From: an uncultured Shewanella sp.
GTDB lineage: Bacteria > Pseudomonadota > Gammaproteobacteria > Enterobacterales > Shewanellaceae
DNA length: 39,384 nt
Direction: 5' to 3'
Assembly: GCF_947491715.1 (NCBI RefSeq)
Contig: NZ_CANLKR010000042.1
Span: 1 to 39,384 of the forward strand
Positions 16,647 through 24,814 of the stretch are shown piece after piece (position 1 is the first letter of the stretch; every line of letters begins with the position of its first letter). Made by a program: the position numbers and the translations under genes. The notes under the pieces are model-generated. The model had not been told where the DNA came from and made no database searches. It saw nothing but the letters and a program-made list of their open reading frames with translations.

Positions 16647-18722
16647 ATGTCAAATCGTCGTGAAACCCGTGCCAATGCACAAGCCTTTATTGATTCTCTT
16701 AAGCCATTACAACACCCTAATTCTGAAAAAATTTATTTAACCGGTAGCCGTGAAGACTTGCGTGTGGGCATGCGCCAAATTCATCAAACTGACACCTTAG
16801 TCAGTGGCACCGAAGATGCGCCCGTATTTGAGTCAAATCCACCGATCACTGTGTATGACTGTGCCGGAGCTTACTCTGATCCCGATGCCAGCATTAATGT
16901 GCGTGCGGGCTTAAATAAATTTCGTGAAACCTGGATTGATGAGCGTAATGATACTGAGCAGCTTGAGGCTGTGAGCTCTGGCTTTACTCAGCAACGCCTC
17001 GCCGATGATGGTCTGGATCATCTGCGGTTTGAAACCTTATTGCCGCCTCGAAAAGCCAAAACGGGTCAATGTGTGACCCAATTGCATTATGCTCGCCAAG
17101 GGATCATTACCCCTGAAATGGAATACATTGCCCTGCGTGAAAACATGGCACGAGCAGAAGTGACGGATCCTATTCTCACTAAAAAAGATAAAGGTGAGAG
17201 CTTTGGCGCCGTCATTGGCGAGCTTATTACCCCTGAGTTTGTGCGCAGCGAAGTGGCGCGGGGGCGTGCGATCATACCGCTCAATATTAATCACCCTGAA
17301 GCTGAGCCGATGATCATTGGGCGTAACTTTTTAGTCAAAGTGAATGCCAATATTGGTAACTCGGCGGTGACCTCATCCATCGAAGAAGAAGTCGAAAAAC
17401 TCGTGTGGTCAACCCGTTGGGGCGCCGATACGGTAATGGACTTATCAACCGGGCGTTATATTCATGAAACCCGTGAGTGGATCATTCGCAATTCTCCTGT
17501 GCCTATTGGTACTGTGCCTATCTACCAAGCCCTTGAAAAAGTCAATGGTGTGGCCGAAGACTTAACCTGGGAAGTGTTTAGAGACACGCTTATTGAGCAA
17601 GCCGAGCAAGGTGTGGATTATTTCACAATTCATGCGGGTGTGTTGCTGCGTTATGTACCGATGACGGCTAAACGTCTAACGGGTATGGTGTCACGGGGTG
17701 GCTCAATTATGGCCAAGTGGTGTTTATCGCATCATAAAGAAAGCTTCCTTTACGAACATTTTAGAGAAATTTGTGAGCTTTGTGCCGCTTATGATGTGTC
17801 TTTATCCCTTGGGGATGGCATGCGTCCAGGCTGCATAGCTGATGCTAACGATGAAGCCCAATTTGCCGAGCTAGAAACCTTAGGTGAGCTGGTGAAAATT
17901 GCATGGGAGTACGACGTGCAAACGATCATCGAAGGCCCAGGCCATATTCCCATGAACTTGATTAAAGAGAACATGGACAAGCAGCTTGAGCATTGTGATG
18001 AAGCGCCGTTTTATACCTTAGGTCCGCAAACCACGGATATTGCTCCGGGATACGATCATTTTACTTCAGGCATTGGGGCGGCCATGATCGGTTGGTACGG
18101 CTGCGCTATGTTGTGTTATGTCACGCCAAAAGAGCATTTAGGCTTGCCGAACAAAGAAGATGTCAAACAAGGTTTGATTGCTTATAAAATTGCGGCCCAC
18201 GCGGCGGATGTGGCGAAAGGGCATCCGGGGGCGCAGGTGAGAGACAATGCCTTATCTAAAGCGCGCTTTGAATTTCGCTGGGAAGATCAATATAACTTAG
18301 GGCTTGATCCTGATACGGCCAGAGCCTATCACGATGAGTCATTGCCGCAAGAATCGGCTAAAGTAGCGCATTTTTGCTCTATGTGTGGGCCCAAATTCTG
18401 CTCGATGAAGATCACTCAAGATGTGCGTGATTATGCTGCGAGCCTTGAAGCCAATGTCAGCTCTGCCAATGCAGAGCAGCTTGTTCAAACGGTATCCATT
18501 GAGAGCCACACCGACTTTAAAGCAAAAGTGAGCACGCAAGAAGTGGCTGAGCAGGGAATGGCACAAATGTCAAAAGCCTTTAAGGAACAAGGGGCTGAGT
18601 TGTACCATGAGGCTGGAAAAGCCGTCTTTGCTGATGAGCACTTAAATAATAAGCACTTAGAAAAAAATATTGATGAAAAACAGGCTGACAAATCTCAAGC
18701 GCTAGCGGTTGATGAGGTATAA
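16647..18722 (+). CDS. thiC: Phosphomethylpyrimidine synthase ThiC
   Basis: Radical-SAM enzyme converting aminoimidazole ribotide to the hydroxymethylpyrimidine phosphate half of thiamine. The iron-sulfur motif CSMCGPKFC (CX2CX4C, near residue 577) sits at the C-terminus as in all ThiC; LTGSREDLRVGMRQI, GNSAVTSSIEEEVEKL, DLSTGRYIHETREWI, EGPGHIPMN and the histidine-bearing GIGAAMIGW region are all intact. I chose the ATG at 16647 (691 residues; MSNRRETRANAQAF) over the GTG at 16635 because the GTGAGA ribosome site falls between them. Residues after about 600 form a Lys/Glu/Ala-rich tail. First gene of the riboswitch-controlled operon; thiDE begins 2 bases after its stop. Confidence 0.97.
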   Translation: MSNRRETRANAQAFIDSLKPLQHPNSEKIYLTGSREDLRVGMRQIHQTDTLVSGTEDAPVFESNPPITVYDCAGAYSDPDASINVRAGLNKFRETWIDERNDTEQLEAVSSGFTQQRLADDGLDHLRFETLLPPRKAKTGQCVTQLHYARQGIITPEMEYIALRENMARAEVTDPILTKKDKGESFGAVIGELITPEFVRSEVARGRAIIPLNINHPEAEPMIIGRNFLVKVNANIGNSAVTSSIEEEVEKLVWSTRWGADTVMDLSTGRYIHETREWIIRNSPVPIGTVPIYQALEKVNGVAEDLTWEVFRDTLIEQAEQGVDYFTIHAGVLLRYVPMTAKRLTGMVSRGGSIMAKWCLSHHKESFLYEHFREICELCAAYDVSLSLGDGMRPGCIADANDEAQFAELETLGELVKIAWEYDVQTIIEGPGHIPMNLIKENMDKQLEHCDEAPFYTLGPQTTDIAPGYDHFTSGIGAAMIGWYGCAMLCYVTPKEHLGLPNKEDVKQGLIAYKIAAHAADVAKGHPGAQVRDNALSKARFEFRWEDQYNLGLDPDTARAYHDESLPQESAKVAHFCSMCGPKFCSMKITQDVRDYAASLEANVSSANAEQLVQTVSIESHTDFKAKVSTQEVAEQGMAQMSKAFKEQGAELYHEAGKAVFADEHLNNKHLEKNIDEKQADKSQALAVDEV

Positions 18723-18724
18723 CC

Positions 18725-20482
18725 ATGGCCAAAGGGCAATCTTCAATGGTTAATCAAGCCTCTAAACCCATCGTCTGGACTATAGCCGGCTCAGACAGTG
18801 GTGGCGGGGCGGGTATTCAAGCCGATCTTGCGACTATGCAAGATTTAGGCTGCCATGCTTGCTCAGTGATCAGCACTGTGACGGCGCAAAGTTCAGTGGC
18901 AGTGACCTTAGTTGAAGGTGTGTCAGAGGCTATGTTGCTCACGCAGCTTAATACCTTACTCACTGACATGCCGCCTAAGGCGATTAAAATCGGCTTGCTT
19001 GTCTCTCAGGCGCAACTCGAGCTGGTGGCTAACTGGCTGAAGGACACACTGGCGGCGTATCAAAGCAACACGCAGTGCCAAGTGTCCGTTATTCTCGATC
19101 CTGTAATGATAGCCAGTTGTGGTGATGCGCTGAACGCGCAAAAGGCATTAAATTTTGAGTGCTTTAAAGGCTTATTGACGTTAGTGACGCCCAATGCAAT
19201 AGAGTTAGGCTTGTTAGTGGATCAGCCTTTACTCTTGACCAGTGCTAATGCCAGTGCCTGTGTACAAGCGGCAAAACAATTGGCGTCAAGGTTTGATTGC
19301 GCCGTGTTAGCCAAAGGGGGGGATAGAGGGGGCACATGGGATCCGGATTGGGCCCGAGATGTGTTTGTGTGTGGCGCCGTGCCTGAAGTGTCGATTGACC
19401 ATCAAGATTGCAGTTTTTTGTTAACAGGAAAGCGTGTCGATACGCCCAATAATCATGGCACAGGTTGTACTTTATCGTCAGCAATTGCCGCGGTGATGGC
19501 CTCAGGGTTTGTGCTCCATGATGCGATTGTGGTGGCCAAGGCCTATGTGAGTGCGGGCTTAAAAGCCAGCTATCAGCCGGGCAGCGGTGCTGGCGTGTTG
19601 GCAAGACTGGGTTGGCCGAGTACCTTGAGCGACTTTCCCAGTATTGTGATGTTAGCGAATGACAAACTTGCAACGGCTGATAAGACAAAGTCCCATGATG
19701 CACACCAGTATATGGCGAAAGCACTGCTTGACTCTCGTTATCAAGGGTTGGCTACCGAGCTGGATATTGAGCCTGTGACCTTGCGTAAATTAGACAAGCC
19801 ATTTACCCCCATCAATGGCCCGCTGGGTTTATACCCTGTGGTGGATGATATTGACATGTTGGCCAGTTTGTTAGCGGCAGGCACGCAAACCATTCAGCTG
19901 AGGGTAAAAGGCTCAGATGATCCTTATTTAGAGGAGAAAGTAGAGGAAAAAATAGAGAAGCAAATCATTCAAGCTGTTGCCTTAGGTCAGCAGTATAGGG
20001 CGCGAGTATTCATTAACGATCACTGGCAACTAGCCATTAAGCATGGTGCCTATGGGGTGCATTTAGGCCAAGAAGATCTGGCTTTTGCGGATCTTTTTGC
20101 ATTGAATCAAGCCAATATGGCGCTGGGTGTGTCCAGTCACAGTTATTTTGAATTGCTGCTGGCCAGTCAACTGGCCCCTTCGTATTTAGCGCTGGGGCAT
20201 ATTTTCCCCACCACCACCAAAGAAATGCCGTCATTGCCACAAGGGTTGAATAAGCTCAGTCGTTATGTGTCTTTAATGAAAGGGCATTATCCGCTGGTGG
20301 CCATCGGCGGTATCGATGATGACCGACTTGAGCAAGTGAAAGCGACGGGTGTGGATGATATTGCTGTGGTGCGAGCGGTGACGCAGGCGACATCGCCTAC
20401 AGATGCGTTTAGCGATTTATCACTGAAATGGAGTCACAAAGATGGAGCCATGCATGAATGCAAGCAAAAGCAAAGCAAATGA
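18725..20482 (+). CDS. thiDE: Fused hydroxymethylpyrimidine(-P) kinase and thiamine-phosphate synthase (ThiD-ThiE)
   Basis: A 585-residue fusion. Residues 16-300 are ThiD: TIAGSDSGGGAGIQADLATM, then a ribokinase-type C-terminal GTGCTLSSAIAA, phosphorylating HMP and HMP-P. Residues 300-355 are a linker. Residues 356-575 are ThiE: GLYPVVDD, TIQLRVKG, FINDHWQLAIKHGAYGVHLGQEDL, GVSSHS, LALGHIFPTTTKE and VAIGGI, joining HMP-PP to thiazole phosphate. The ThiE part has a short charged insertion (EEKVEEKIEKQ). The first ThiD part carries a long loop (about 110-130 and 210-235). The same fusion is found in Shewanella thiamine operons. The stop overlaps the start of thiF. Confidence 0.94.
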   Translation: MAKGQSSMVNQASKPIVWTIAGSDSGGGAGIQADLATMQDLGCHACSVISTVTAQSSVAVTLVEGVSEAMLLTQLNTLLTDMPPKAIKIGLLVSQAQLELVANWLKDTLAAYQSNTQCQVSVILDPVMIASCGDALNAQKALNFECFKGLLTLVTPNAIELGLLVDQPLLLTSANASACVQAAKQLASRFDCAVLAKGGDRGGTWDPDWARDVFVCGAVPEVSIDHQDCSFLLTGKRVDTPNNHGTGCTLSSAIAAVMASGFVLHDAIVVAKAYVSAGLKASYQPGSGAGVLARLGWPSTLSDFPSIVMLANDKLATADKTKSHDAHQYMAKALLDSRYQGLATELDIEPVTLRKLDKPFTPINGPLGLYPVVDDIDMLASLLAAGTQTIQLRVKGSDDPYLEEKVEEKIEKQIIQAVALGQQYRARVFINDHWQLAIKHGAYGVHLGQEDLAFADLFALNQANMALGVSSHSYFELLLASQLAPSYLALGHIFPTTTKEMPSLPQGLNKLSRYVSLMKGHYPLVAIGGIDDDRLEQVKATGVDDIAVVRAVTQATSPTDAFSDLSLKWSHKDGAMHECKQKQSK

Positions 20483-21347
20483 ACTGTCCTCAAAAGCCTT
20501 TATGCGTTATTCCCGTCAGGTGTTACTGCCTGAAGTGGGGGAAGCGGGGCAATGTCAGCTGCAAAGGGGGCATGTCATTATTGTGGGCATTGGCGGCTTG
20601 GGGCATTTGGCGGCGCAATATCTGGCGGCTGCAGGCGTGGGGCGATTAACCCTTATCGATGGCGATCAGGTGGAAGTGTCTAATTTGCCTCGCCAGTTAT
20701 TGTTTACTGATGGCGATCTTGGTCAAGCTAAGGCGCGCTGCGCTCAAGCCAAACTGCAAACAGCCTATGTTGATTGTGATATTCAGGCAATTGATTGTTA
20801 TCTGGATGAGGAGGCGATGGATAAAGGGTCTAAGAATAACGACTCGGCTCAAGCATCAATACAAGCGGCGTTTGATGATGCGGACTTGGTGCTCGATTGC
20901 ACAGATAATTTTGCCACGCGCCACCTTGTTAATCGTCTCTGTGTGCAAAGGGCAAAGCCGCTTATTTCTGCATCTGCGGCGCACTTCCAAGGGCAACTCT
21001 TACAAGTGGATATGGCTAAGGCGGCCGATGCTGGCTGCTACCATTGTTTGTTTCCCAGTGAAATGCAAGTCAGTCAAACCTGCAGCACTGTGGGCGTACT
21101 TGGGCCCATAGTGGGCGTGATGGCCTCGATGCAAGCACTGTTAGCTTTGAATCATTTACTTGGGGTGGAAGATTGTGGCAGCGCTGCACAATTATTGAGG
21201 TTGAATGGCAAAACCTTGCAGTGGCAGGTGGCGAAGCGGCAACGGGATCCCCAATGCCCAGTGTGCGGTGTGAGTACCTATACTGAACGTGAAATAGATG
21301 CCGTCACTTCAGAAGCTAGTACAAAAAGCGAACGAAGGAGTGCATGA
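20454..21347 (+). CDS. thiF: Sulfur-carrier adenylyltransferase ThiF
   Basis: Adenylates the C-terminal glycine of ThiS for sulfur transfer in thiazole synthesis. The E1-type fold is evident: RYSRQVLLPEVGEAGQ, ATP-binding GIGGLG at residues 45-50, TLIDGDQVEVSNLPRQLLF, LVLDCTDNFATR, the redox-active Cys in QTCSTVGVLGP and the zinc pairs CYHC and CPVC. An insertion of about 15 polar residues (near 110-125) precedes the DADLVLDCTDNF segment. The start at 20454 has GGAG 7 bases upstream; an in-frame ATG at 20442 also has a GGAG and would add four residues. Either way the gene overlaps thiDE by 29-41 bases, implying translational coupling. Confidence 0.93.
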   Translation: MNASKSKANELSSKAFMRYSRQVLLPEVGEAGQCQLQRGHVIIVGIGGLGHLAAQYLAAAGVGRLTLIDGDQVEVSNLPRQLLFTDGDLGQAKARCAQAKLQTAYVDCDIQAIDCYLDEEAMDKGSKNNDSAQASIQAAFDDADLVLDCTDNFATRHLVNRLCVQRAKPLISASAAHFQGQLLQVDMAKAADAGCYHCLFPSEMQVSQTCSTVGVLGPIVGVMASMQALLALNHLLGVEDCGSAAQLLRLNGKTLQWQVAKRQRDPQCPVCGVSTYTEREIDAVTSEASTKSERRSA

Positions 21348-21571
21348 TGAGTGAGAATAACATTAATGAAAAAATCATTTACTTCAATGATAAAGCCGTC
21401 AGTGTTGAGTCTGAGTTCACTTTATTGCAATTACTCAAGCAGCAAAGTGTCGATCCACAAAGCGTTGCGCTAGTCGTTAATCAAGGCGTGGTGCCTCGAA
21501 GTCTTTGGCCAACCCAAAGCTGTCAGAGTGAAGATCGAATCGATGTATTTACAGTCGTCGCGGGAGGATAA
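21344..21571 (+). CDS. thiS: Sulfur carrier protein ThiS
   Basis: A 75-residue ubiquitin-like carrier ending in the required Gly-Gly (FTVVAGG), which is adenylated by ThiF and thiocarboxylated before donating sulfur to ThiG. LLQLLKQQSVDPQSVALVVN and VVPRSLWPTQ match the family. The start overlaps the thiF stop in ATGATGA; the second ATG (21347) is better spaced from AAGGAG, so the true product may be 74 residues. thiG begins 2 bases after the stop. Confidence 0.95.
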   Translation: MMSENNINEKIIYFNDKAVSVESEFTLLQLLKQQSVDPQSVALVVNQGVVPRSLWPTQSCQSEDRIDVFTVVAGG

Positions 21572-21573
21572 AT

Positions 21574-22341
21574 ATGTTAAAAATTGCCGATGTTGAATTC
21601 CATTCACGTTTATTAACCGGAACGGGCAAATTTCGCTCGAGTCGAGATATGTTAGCCTCGTTAAGTGCCTCACGCTCAGAACTGGTGACCATGGCCATGA
21701 AGCGCCTCGATTTAGTCGAAGGTTCTGAGGATATTCTTGCGCCATTAAAACAAAGTGGCGTGAAATTATTGCCCAATACGGCAGGGGCCCGCAATGCCAA
21801 AGAAGCCGTGTTTGCCGCCGAGTTAGCCAAAGAGGTATTGGGCACACATTGGGTGAAGCTTGAAATTCATCCCGATCCTAAATACTTGATGCCCGATCCT
21901 GTTGAAACCTTAGCAGCGGCGCAAATATTATGTGACAAAGGATTTGTGGTACTGCCCTATATTCATGCCGATCCCGTACTCTGTCGCCGTTTAGAGGAAG
22001 TGGGCTGCGCTGCAGTCATGCCCCTTGGCAGTCCTATCGGCTCCAATCAGGGTTTAATTACCGCCGACTTCTTACGCATTATCATTGAGCAATCTACTGT
22101 ACCTGTCATTGTGGACGCGGGCATAGGCGCGCCGTCACATGCCTGCCAAGCCATGGAGATGGGGGCGGATGCCGTATTGGTGAACACCGCCATTGCCAGT
22201 AGTCCCCAACCTGAGGTGATGGCTCGCTGCTTTGCCAGTGCGGTTAAAACAGGGCGAGAAGCCTATTTAGCGGGCTTGGGCGCAGTGACGACCCATGCGG
22301 TAAACACCAGTCCACTCACCGGCTTTTTAAAGCAAGGTTAA
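21574..22341 (+). CDS. thiG: Thiazole synthase ThiG
   Basis: A 255-residue TIM-barrel enzyme that builds thiazole phosphate from deoxyxylulose 5-phosphate, ThiS thiocarboxylate and dehydroglycine. The Schiff-base lysine is the K of WVKLEIHPDPKYLMPD; other landmarks are LLTGTGKFRSS, LPNTAGARNAKEAV, MPLGSPIGSNQG and VDAGIGAPSHACQAMEMGAD. GGAGG lies 6 bases before the ATG. It is tightly coupled to thiS, but a 185-base gap follows before thiH, unusual within this otherwise overlapping operon. Confidence 0.96.
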   Translation: MLKIADVEFHSRLLTGTGKFRSSRDMLASLSASRSELVTMAMKRLDLVEGSEDILAPLKQSGVKLLPNTAGARNAKEAVFAAELAKEVLGTHWVKLEIHPDPKYLMPDPVETLAAAQILCDKGFVVLPYIHADPVLCRRLEEVGCAAVMPLGSPIGSNQGLITADFLRIIIEQSTVPVIVDAGIGAPSHACQAMEMGADAVLVNTAIASSPQPEVMARCFASAVKTGREAYLAGLGAVTTHAVNTSPLTGFLKQG

Positions 22342-22526
22342 AGCAGGCAGCGCGTCACTCAGTCGGTATTACGGTCTAATACTGAGAGTTAGCGCGCTAA
22401 TATTCGTGACTGTATTCATGATTGTGTTCGTGATTATATTAAGGATTGCTATCAACAGAATAGACTTAAATTAATTTTTTGAGTTATTATTTCGTTGATT
22501 AATCTAAATAAACAATAGGTTAACTG
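22342..22526. other. thiG-thiH spacer with hairpin and 12-bp degenerate repeats
   Basis: A bulged inverted repeat (TCAGT, four unpaired bases, ATTA, paired with TAATACTGA; about 22356-22386) is followed by four degenerate 12-bp units at 22401-22448, the first being TATTCGTGACTG and the second TATTCATGATTG. The hairpin could attenuate or stabilise the message between thiG and thiH; the repeats look like decayed slippage products. The next 78 bases are AT-rich and could hold a secondary promoter, which I cannot demonstrate. Confidence 0.45.
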
Positions 22527-23636
22527 ATGAGTTTTATTGATGTCTTTAAGGGTATTCCTCAGGCTGAATTGAAATTGGCCTTGTATTCGACGACGAGCGA
22601 GGACGTTGAGCGAGCCTTATCACAACCCAGAGGCAACCTTGAGAGCTTATTGGCCCTCTTGTCACCGGCAGCGGAGCCGTACATTGAGCAAATGGCCGCG
22701 CAGTCAGTGGCGCTGACTCGTCAGCGTTTTGGAGCCAATATCGGCATGTTTTTACCGCTGTATTTGTCCAACTTATGCGCTAACGAATGCGATTATTGTG
22801 GTTTTAGCATGAGCAATAAGCTTAAGCGTAAAATATTAACCCCCGCAGAATTGGACAGTGAAATACAGCTGATCAAAGCCATGCATTTCGATTCTATCTT
22901 GTTAGTGTCCGGCGAGCATGAAACCAAAGTGGGTATCGACTATTTTAGCCAAGTTCTACCACAGGTGAAACAACACTTTAATCATGTGGCGTTAGAGGTT
23001 CAGCCCATGTCTGTTGGGGATTACAGCACCTTGGTTGATCAAGGATTAGATGCAGTCATGGTGTATCAAGAAACCTATCAGAGACAAACCTATGCGGCCC
23101 ATCATACTCGCGGTAAAAAGCAAGATTTTGCATTTAGGCTTGAGACGCCAGACAGAGTCGCACAAGCCGGTGTCGATAAAATCGGCTTAGGGGTGTTACT
23201 GGGCTTAGATGACTGGCGCCTCGATGCCTTATTGATGGGGCATCACTTATCTTATTTAGAGCAAACCTATTGGCGCAGCCGCTACAGTATTTCCTTGCCT
23301 AGGCTGCGTCCTTGCACCGGCGGCATTGAACCTAAAGTGGCGCTCACGGACACGGGCTTAGTGCAAATGATCTGTGCTTTTCGTCTGTTTAATCACGAAT
23401 TAGAAATTAGCTTATCGACGCGAGAATCGCCAAGTTTGCGCGATAACTTGTTTCCACTGGGCGTCACTCATGCCAGCGCGGCCAGCTCCACCCAGCCCGG
23501 GGGCTATAGCAACCCAAATACTGAGTTGGATCAGTTTGAAATAAGCGATGAGCGCAGCAGCCAGCAGGTGGCGTACGCCATGATGAATAAAGGCTTAAAC
23601 CCAGTGTGGAAGGATTGGGAAAGGGGTTGGGCATAG
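22527..23636 (+). CDS. thiH: 2-iminoacetate (dehydroglycine) synthase ThiH
   Basis: Radical-SAM tyrosine lyase that makes dehydroglycine for ThiG with p-cresol as by-product. The CX3CX2C cluster motif is at C84, C88 and C91 (LCANECDYCGFS); LVSGEHETKVG, ALEVQPM, YQETYQR, KIGLGVLLGLDDWR and STRESPSLRDN are typical. At 369 residues it has the normal length. Oxygen-sensitive anaerobic-type ThiH rather than the glycine oxidase ThiO is used here. It ends the thiamine gene set; its stop codon lies inside a 9-bp stem-loop. Confidence 0.95.
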   Translation: MSFIDVFKGIPQAELKLALYSTTSEDVERALSQPRGNLESLLALLSPAAEPYIEQMAAQSVALTRQRFGANIGMFLPLYLSNLCANECDYCGFSMSNKLKRKILTPAELDSEIQLIKAMHFDSILLVSGEHETKVGIDYFSQVLPQVKQHFNHVALEVQPMSVGDYSTLVDQGLDAVMVYQETYQRQTYAAHHTRGKKQDFAFRLETPDRVAQAGVDKIGLGVLLGLDDWRLDALLMGHHLSYLEQTYWRSRYSISLPRLRPCTGGIEPKVALTDTGLVQMICAFRLFNHELEISLSTRESPSLRDNLFPLGVTHASAASSTQPGGYSNPNTELDQFEISDERSSQQVAYAMMNKGLNPVWKDWERGWA

Positions 23637-23654
23637 TTCACTGTTAGTGAACTA
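23634..23654 (+). terminator. Stem-loop overlapping the thiH stop codon
   Basis: TAGTTCACT (beginning with the thiH stop) pairs perfectly with AGTGAACTA around GTT. It is immediately followed by a second palindrome at 23665-23681. The lack of a T-run makes intrinsic termination uncertain, but the position fits an operon end. Confidence 0.45.
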
Positions 23655-23664
23655 TTGATTATGA

Positions 23665-23681
23665 ATTAAGCTTCGCTTAAT
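23665..23681. repeat. Palindrome ATTAAGC-TTC-GCTTAAT, copy 1
   Basis: Perfect 7-bp arms around TTC. An identical palindrome occurs at 28146-28162, so the accessory region from here to about 28.2 kb lies between two copies. The shared core suggests a dispersed REP-like hairpin rather than chance. Confidence 0.7.
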
Positions 23682-23689
23682 GGAACGTC

Positions 23690-23930
23690 GTGAGTTCCCA
23701 CTCACACTGGGGTAAAGAGGACTGCTCGTCCTTATCCTCTTTACAATCTCCATAACGCCCAACGGAGCAATGCACTTCTATATTCGATTTCTAAAAATAG
23801 CTATCGCCTCATATTTGTCATCCCTGTCTTAACTAAGGCTATTTTCGACGTCCTGTCTCAATCACGCCATTTTTTATCGAATTTTAGAAGCTGCTCCAAT
23901 GGGGGATCTAATGTCAAAAGCAAAGCGGTG
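23690..23930. repeat. Structured repeat, copy A
   Basis: Begins with stem 1 (GTGAG / CTCAC, 6-base loop, 23690-23705), then ACTGGG, then stem 2 (GTAAAGAGGA / TCCTCTTTAC, 23712-23744). About 60 bases on there is a block nearly identical with copy B (CTATCGCCTCATATT, GTCATCCCTGTCT, AACTAAGGCTATT; about 23800-23845), then a more diverged tail ending near TTCTTCGAATTGG. Copy B at 24106-24360 has the same order and geometry. No protein frame is shared by the two copies, so an RNA or DNA structural element is more likely than a gene. Confidence 0.7.
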
Positions 23931-24105
23931 GGTTTCTTCGAATTGGATGTAATATTGTTTATTTTTCTACTTCAATGGTTTGAATGGGTGGCGTTGTTAG
24001 CTTTTAGCTTAATGGATTTGAGTTGGTTTGGTCTCTGTTGTATTGATGAGTGTATTTATCACTTAACTTTTATGGGAGTTTATCGCTTCCTGCGGGGGCA
24101 AGATA

Positions 24106-24362
24106 GTGGATTTGTATCCACACTGGGCCAAAAGGGGATCTACAGCAATCCCCTCTTGGATCACCTTTGCCGCCCCAGACGCAGTAAAGCGCTTCATGAT
24201 TAAATTGACAATAATCGCTATCGCCTCATATTCGTCATCCCTGTCTCAACTAAGGCTATTGCGGCATCCATGCCTTAATCACGCAATTTTTGATTTAATC
24301 ATTTTAGCTACTCCGATGGGGTATGTAACAGAAAAAGCAAAAACAATGGATATCTTCGAATG
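24106..24362. repeat. Structured repeat, copy B
   Basis: Stem 1 is GTGGA / TCCAC with a 6-base loop (24106-24121), then the same ACTGGG, then stem 2 of 12 positions with one mismatch (24128-24139 with 24148-24159). The bases of both stems differ from copy A yet remain paired. The conserved block is at about 24210-24258 and the tail ends at ATCTTCGAATGGG. A GGGGGCAAG stretch just before stem 1 can pair imperfectly with CTTTGCCGCCCC after stem 2, which would close a larger multibranched fold in this copy. Confidence 0.7.
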
Positions 24363-24814
24363 GGGTTTATGAATAGTGGTGCATTGTGTATATCACTACC
24401 TACATTCTATTTTAAATGATAAACATTCACAGAAGGCTGAGCAAGTGAGCCTGTCTGAGTCTTTCGTGTAGTAAAAGCGTGTAGTAAAAGTCGTCTAGTG
24501 AAATGCATTGAACAAAAAACAGGGAAGTAAGAGGTGGATCACGTTCTTAAACTATTTTTGTAAGAATACTTTTGTAGGGGAATAAAGATTAACTTCCCTT
24601 AATATGTATCATTATGTTAACTTGTTGTTTCTTGGCGGCTGTAGGGCGAATTAATCAGTTTGTTATACAATATTTATTATAATAAACAGTATCTTGTGTT
24701 AATTTGGTTTTTGATTAGCTTCTGATGAGTTGTCATTTTAACTGGAACATTATCGAGCGGCTATTTAATAAGCTGTTATATTTCTAGGAGATTTCATACT
24801 AATGGAGGAACAAT
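24363..24814. other. AT-rich spacer before the TIR-like cassette
   Basis: Contains two perfect 13-bp tandem units (CGTGTAGTAAAAG at 24465-24477 and 24478-24490) plus a diverged third, and an AT palindrome TTTATTATAATAAA near 24677. I looked for an attC 3' end or an attI site that would mark the left edge of the first cassette and did not find a convincing one; GCTGTTATAT near 24772 is only a weak fit. Confidence 0.4.

Noticed and set aside
19245..19724. 159-codon minus-strand frame inside thiDE
   Set aside because: It is antisense to a clear ThiD domain and its composition (His/Pro/Arg/Ser-rich) is that of an antisense shadow.
23750..24000. TAACGCCC and TTGTTAG as ends of a minus-strand attC
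   Set aside because: The boxes are about 245 bases apart, too far for an attC, and the flanking arms do not pair.
24090..24180. tRNA-like fold in repeat copy B
   Set aside because: Several stems form, but no anticodon arm, T-loop or D-loop consensus is present.
23928..24372. Two overlapping + strand frames of about 90 codons
   Set aside because: They run through the structured repeat copy B, lack ribosome sites, are not shared by copy A and have no protein-like composition.
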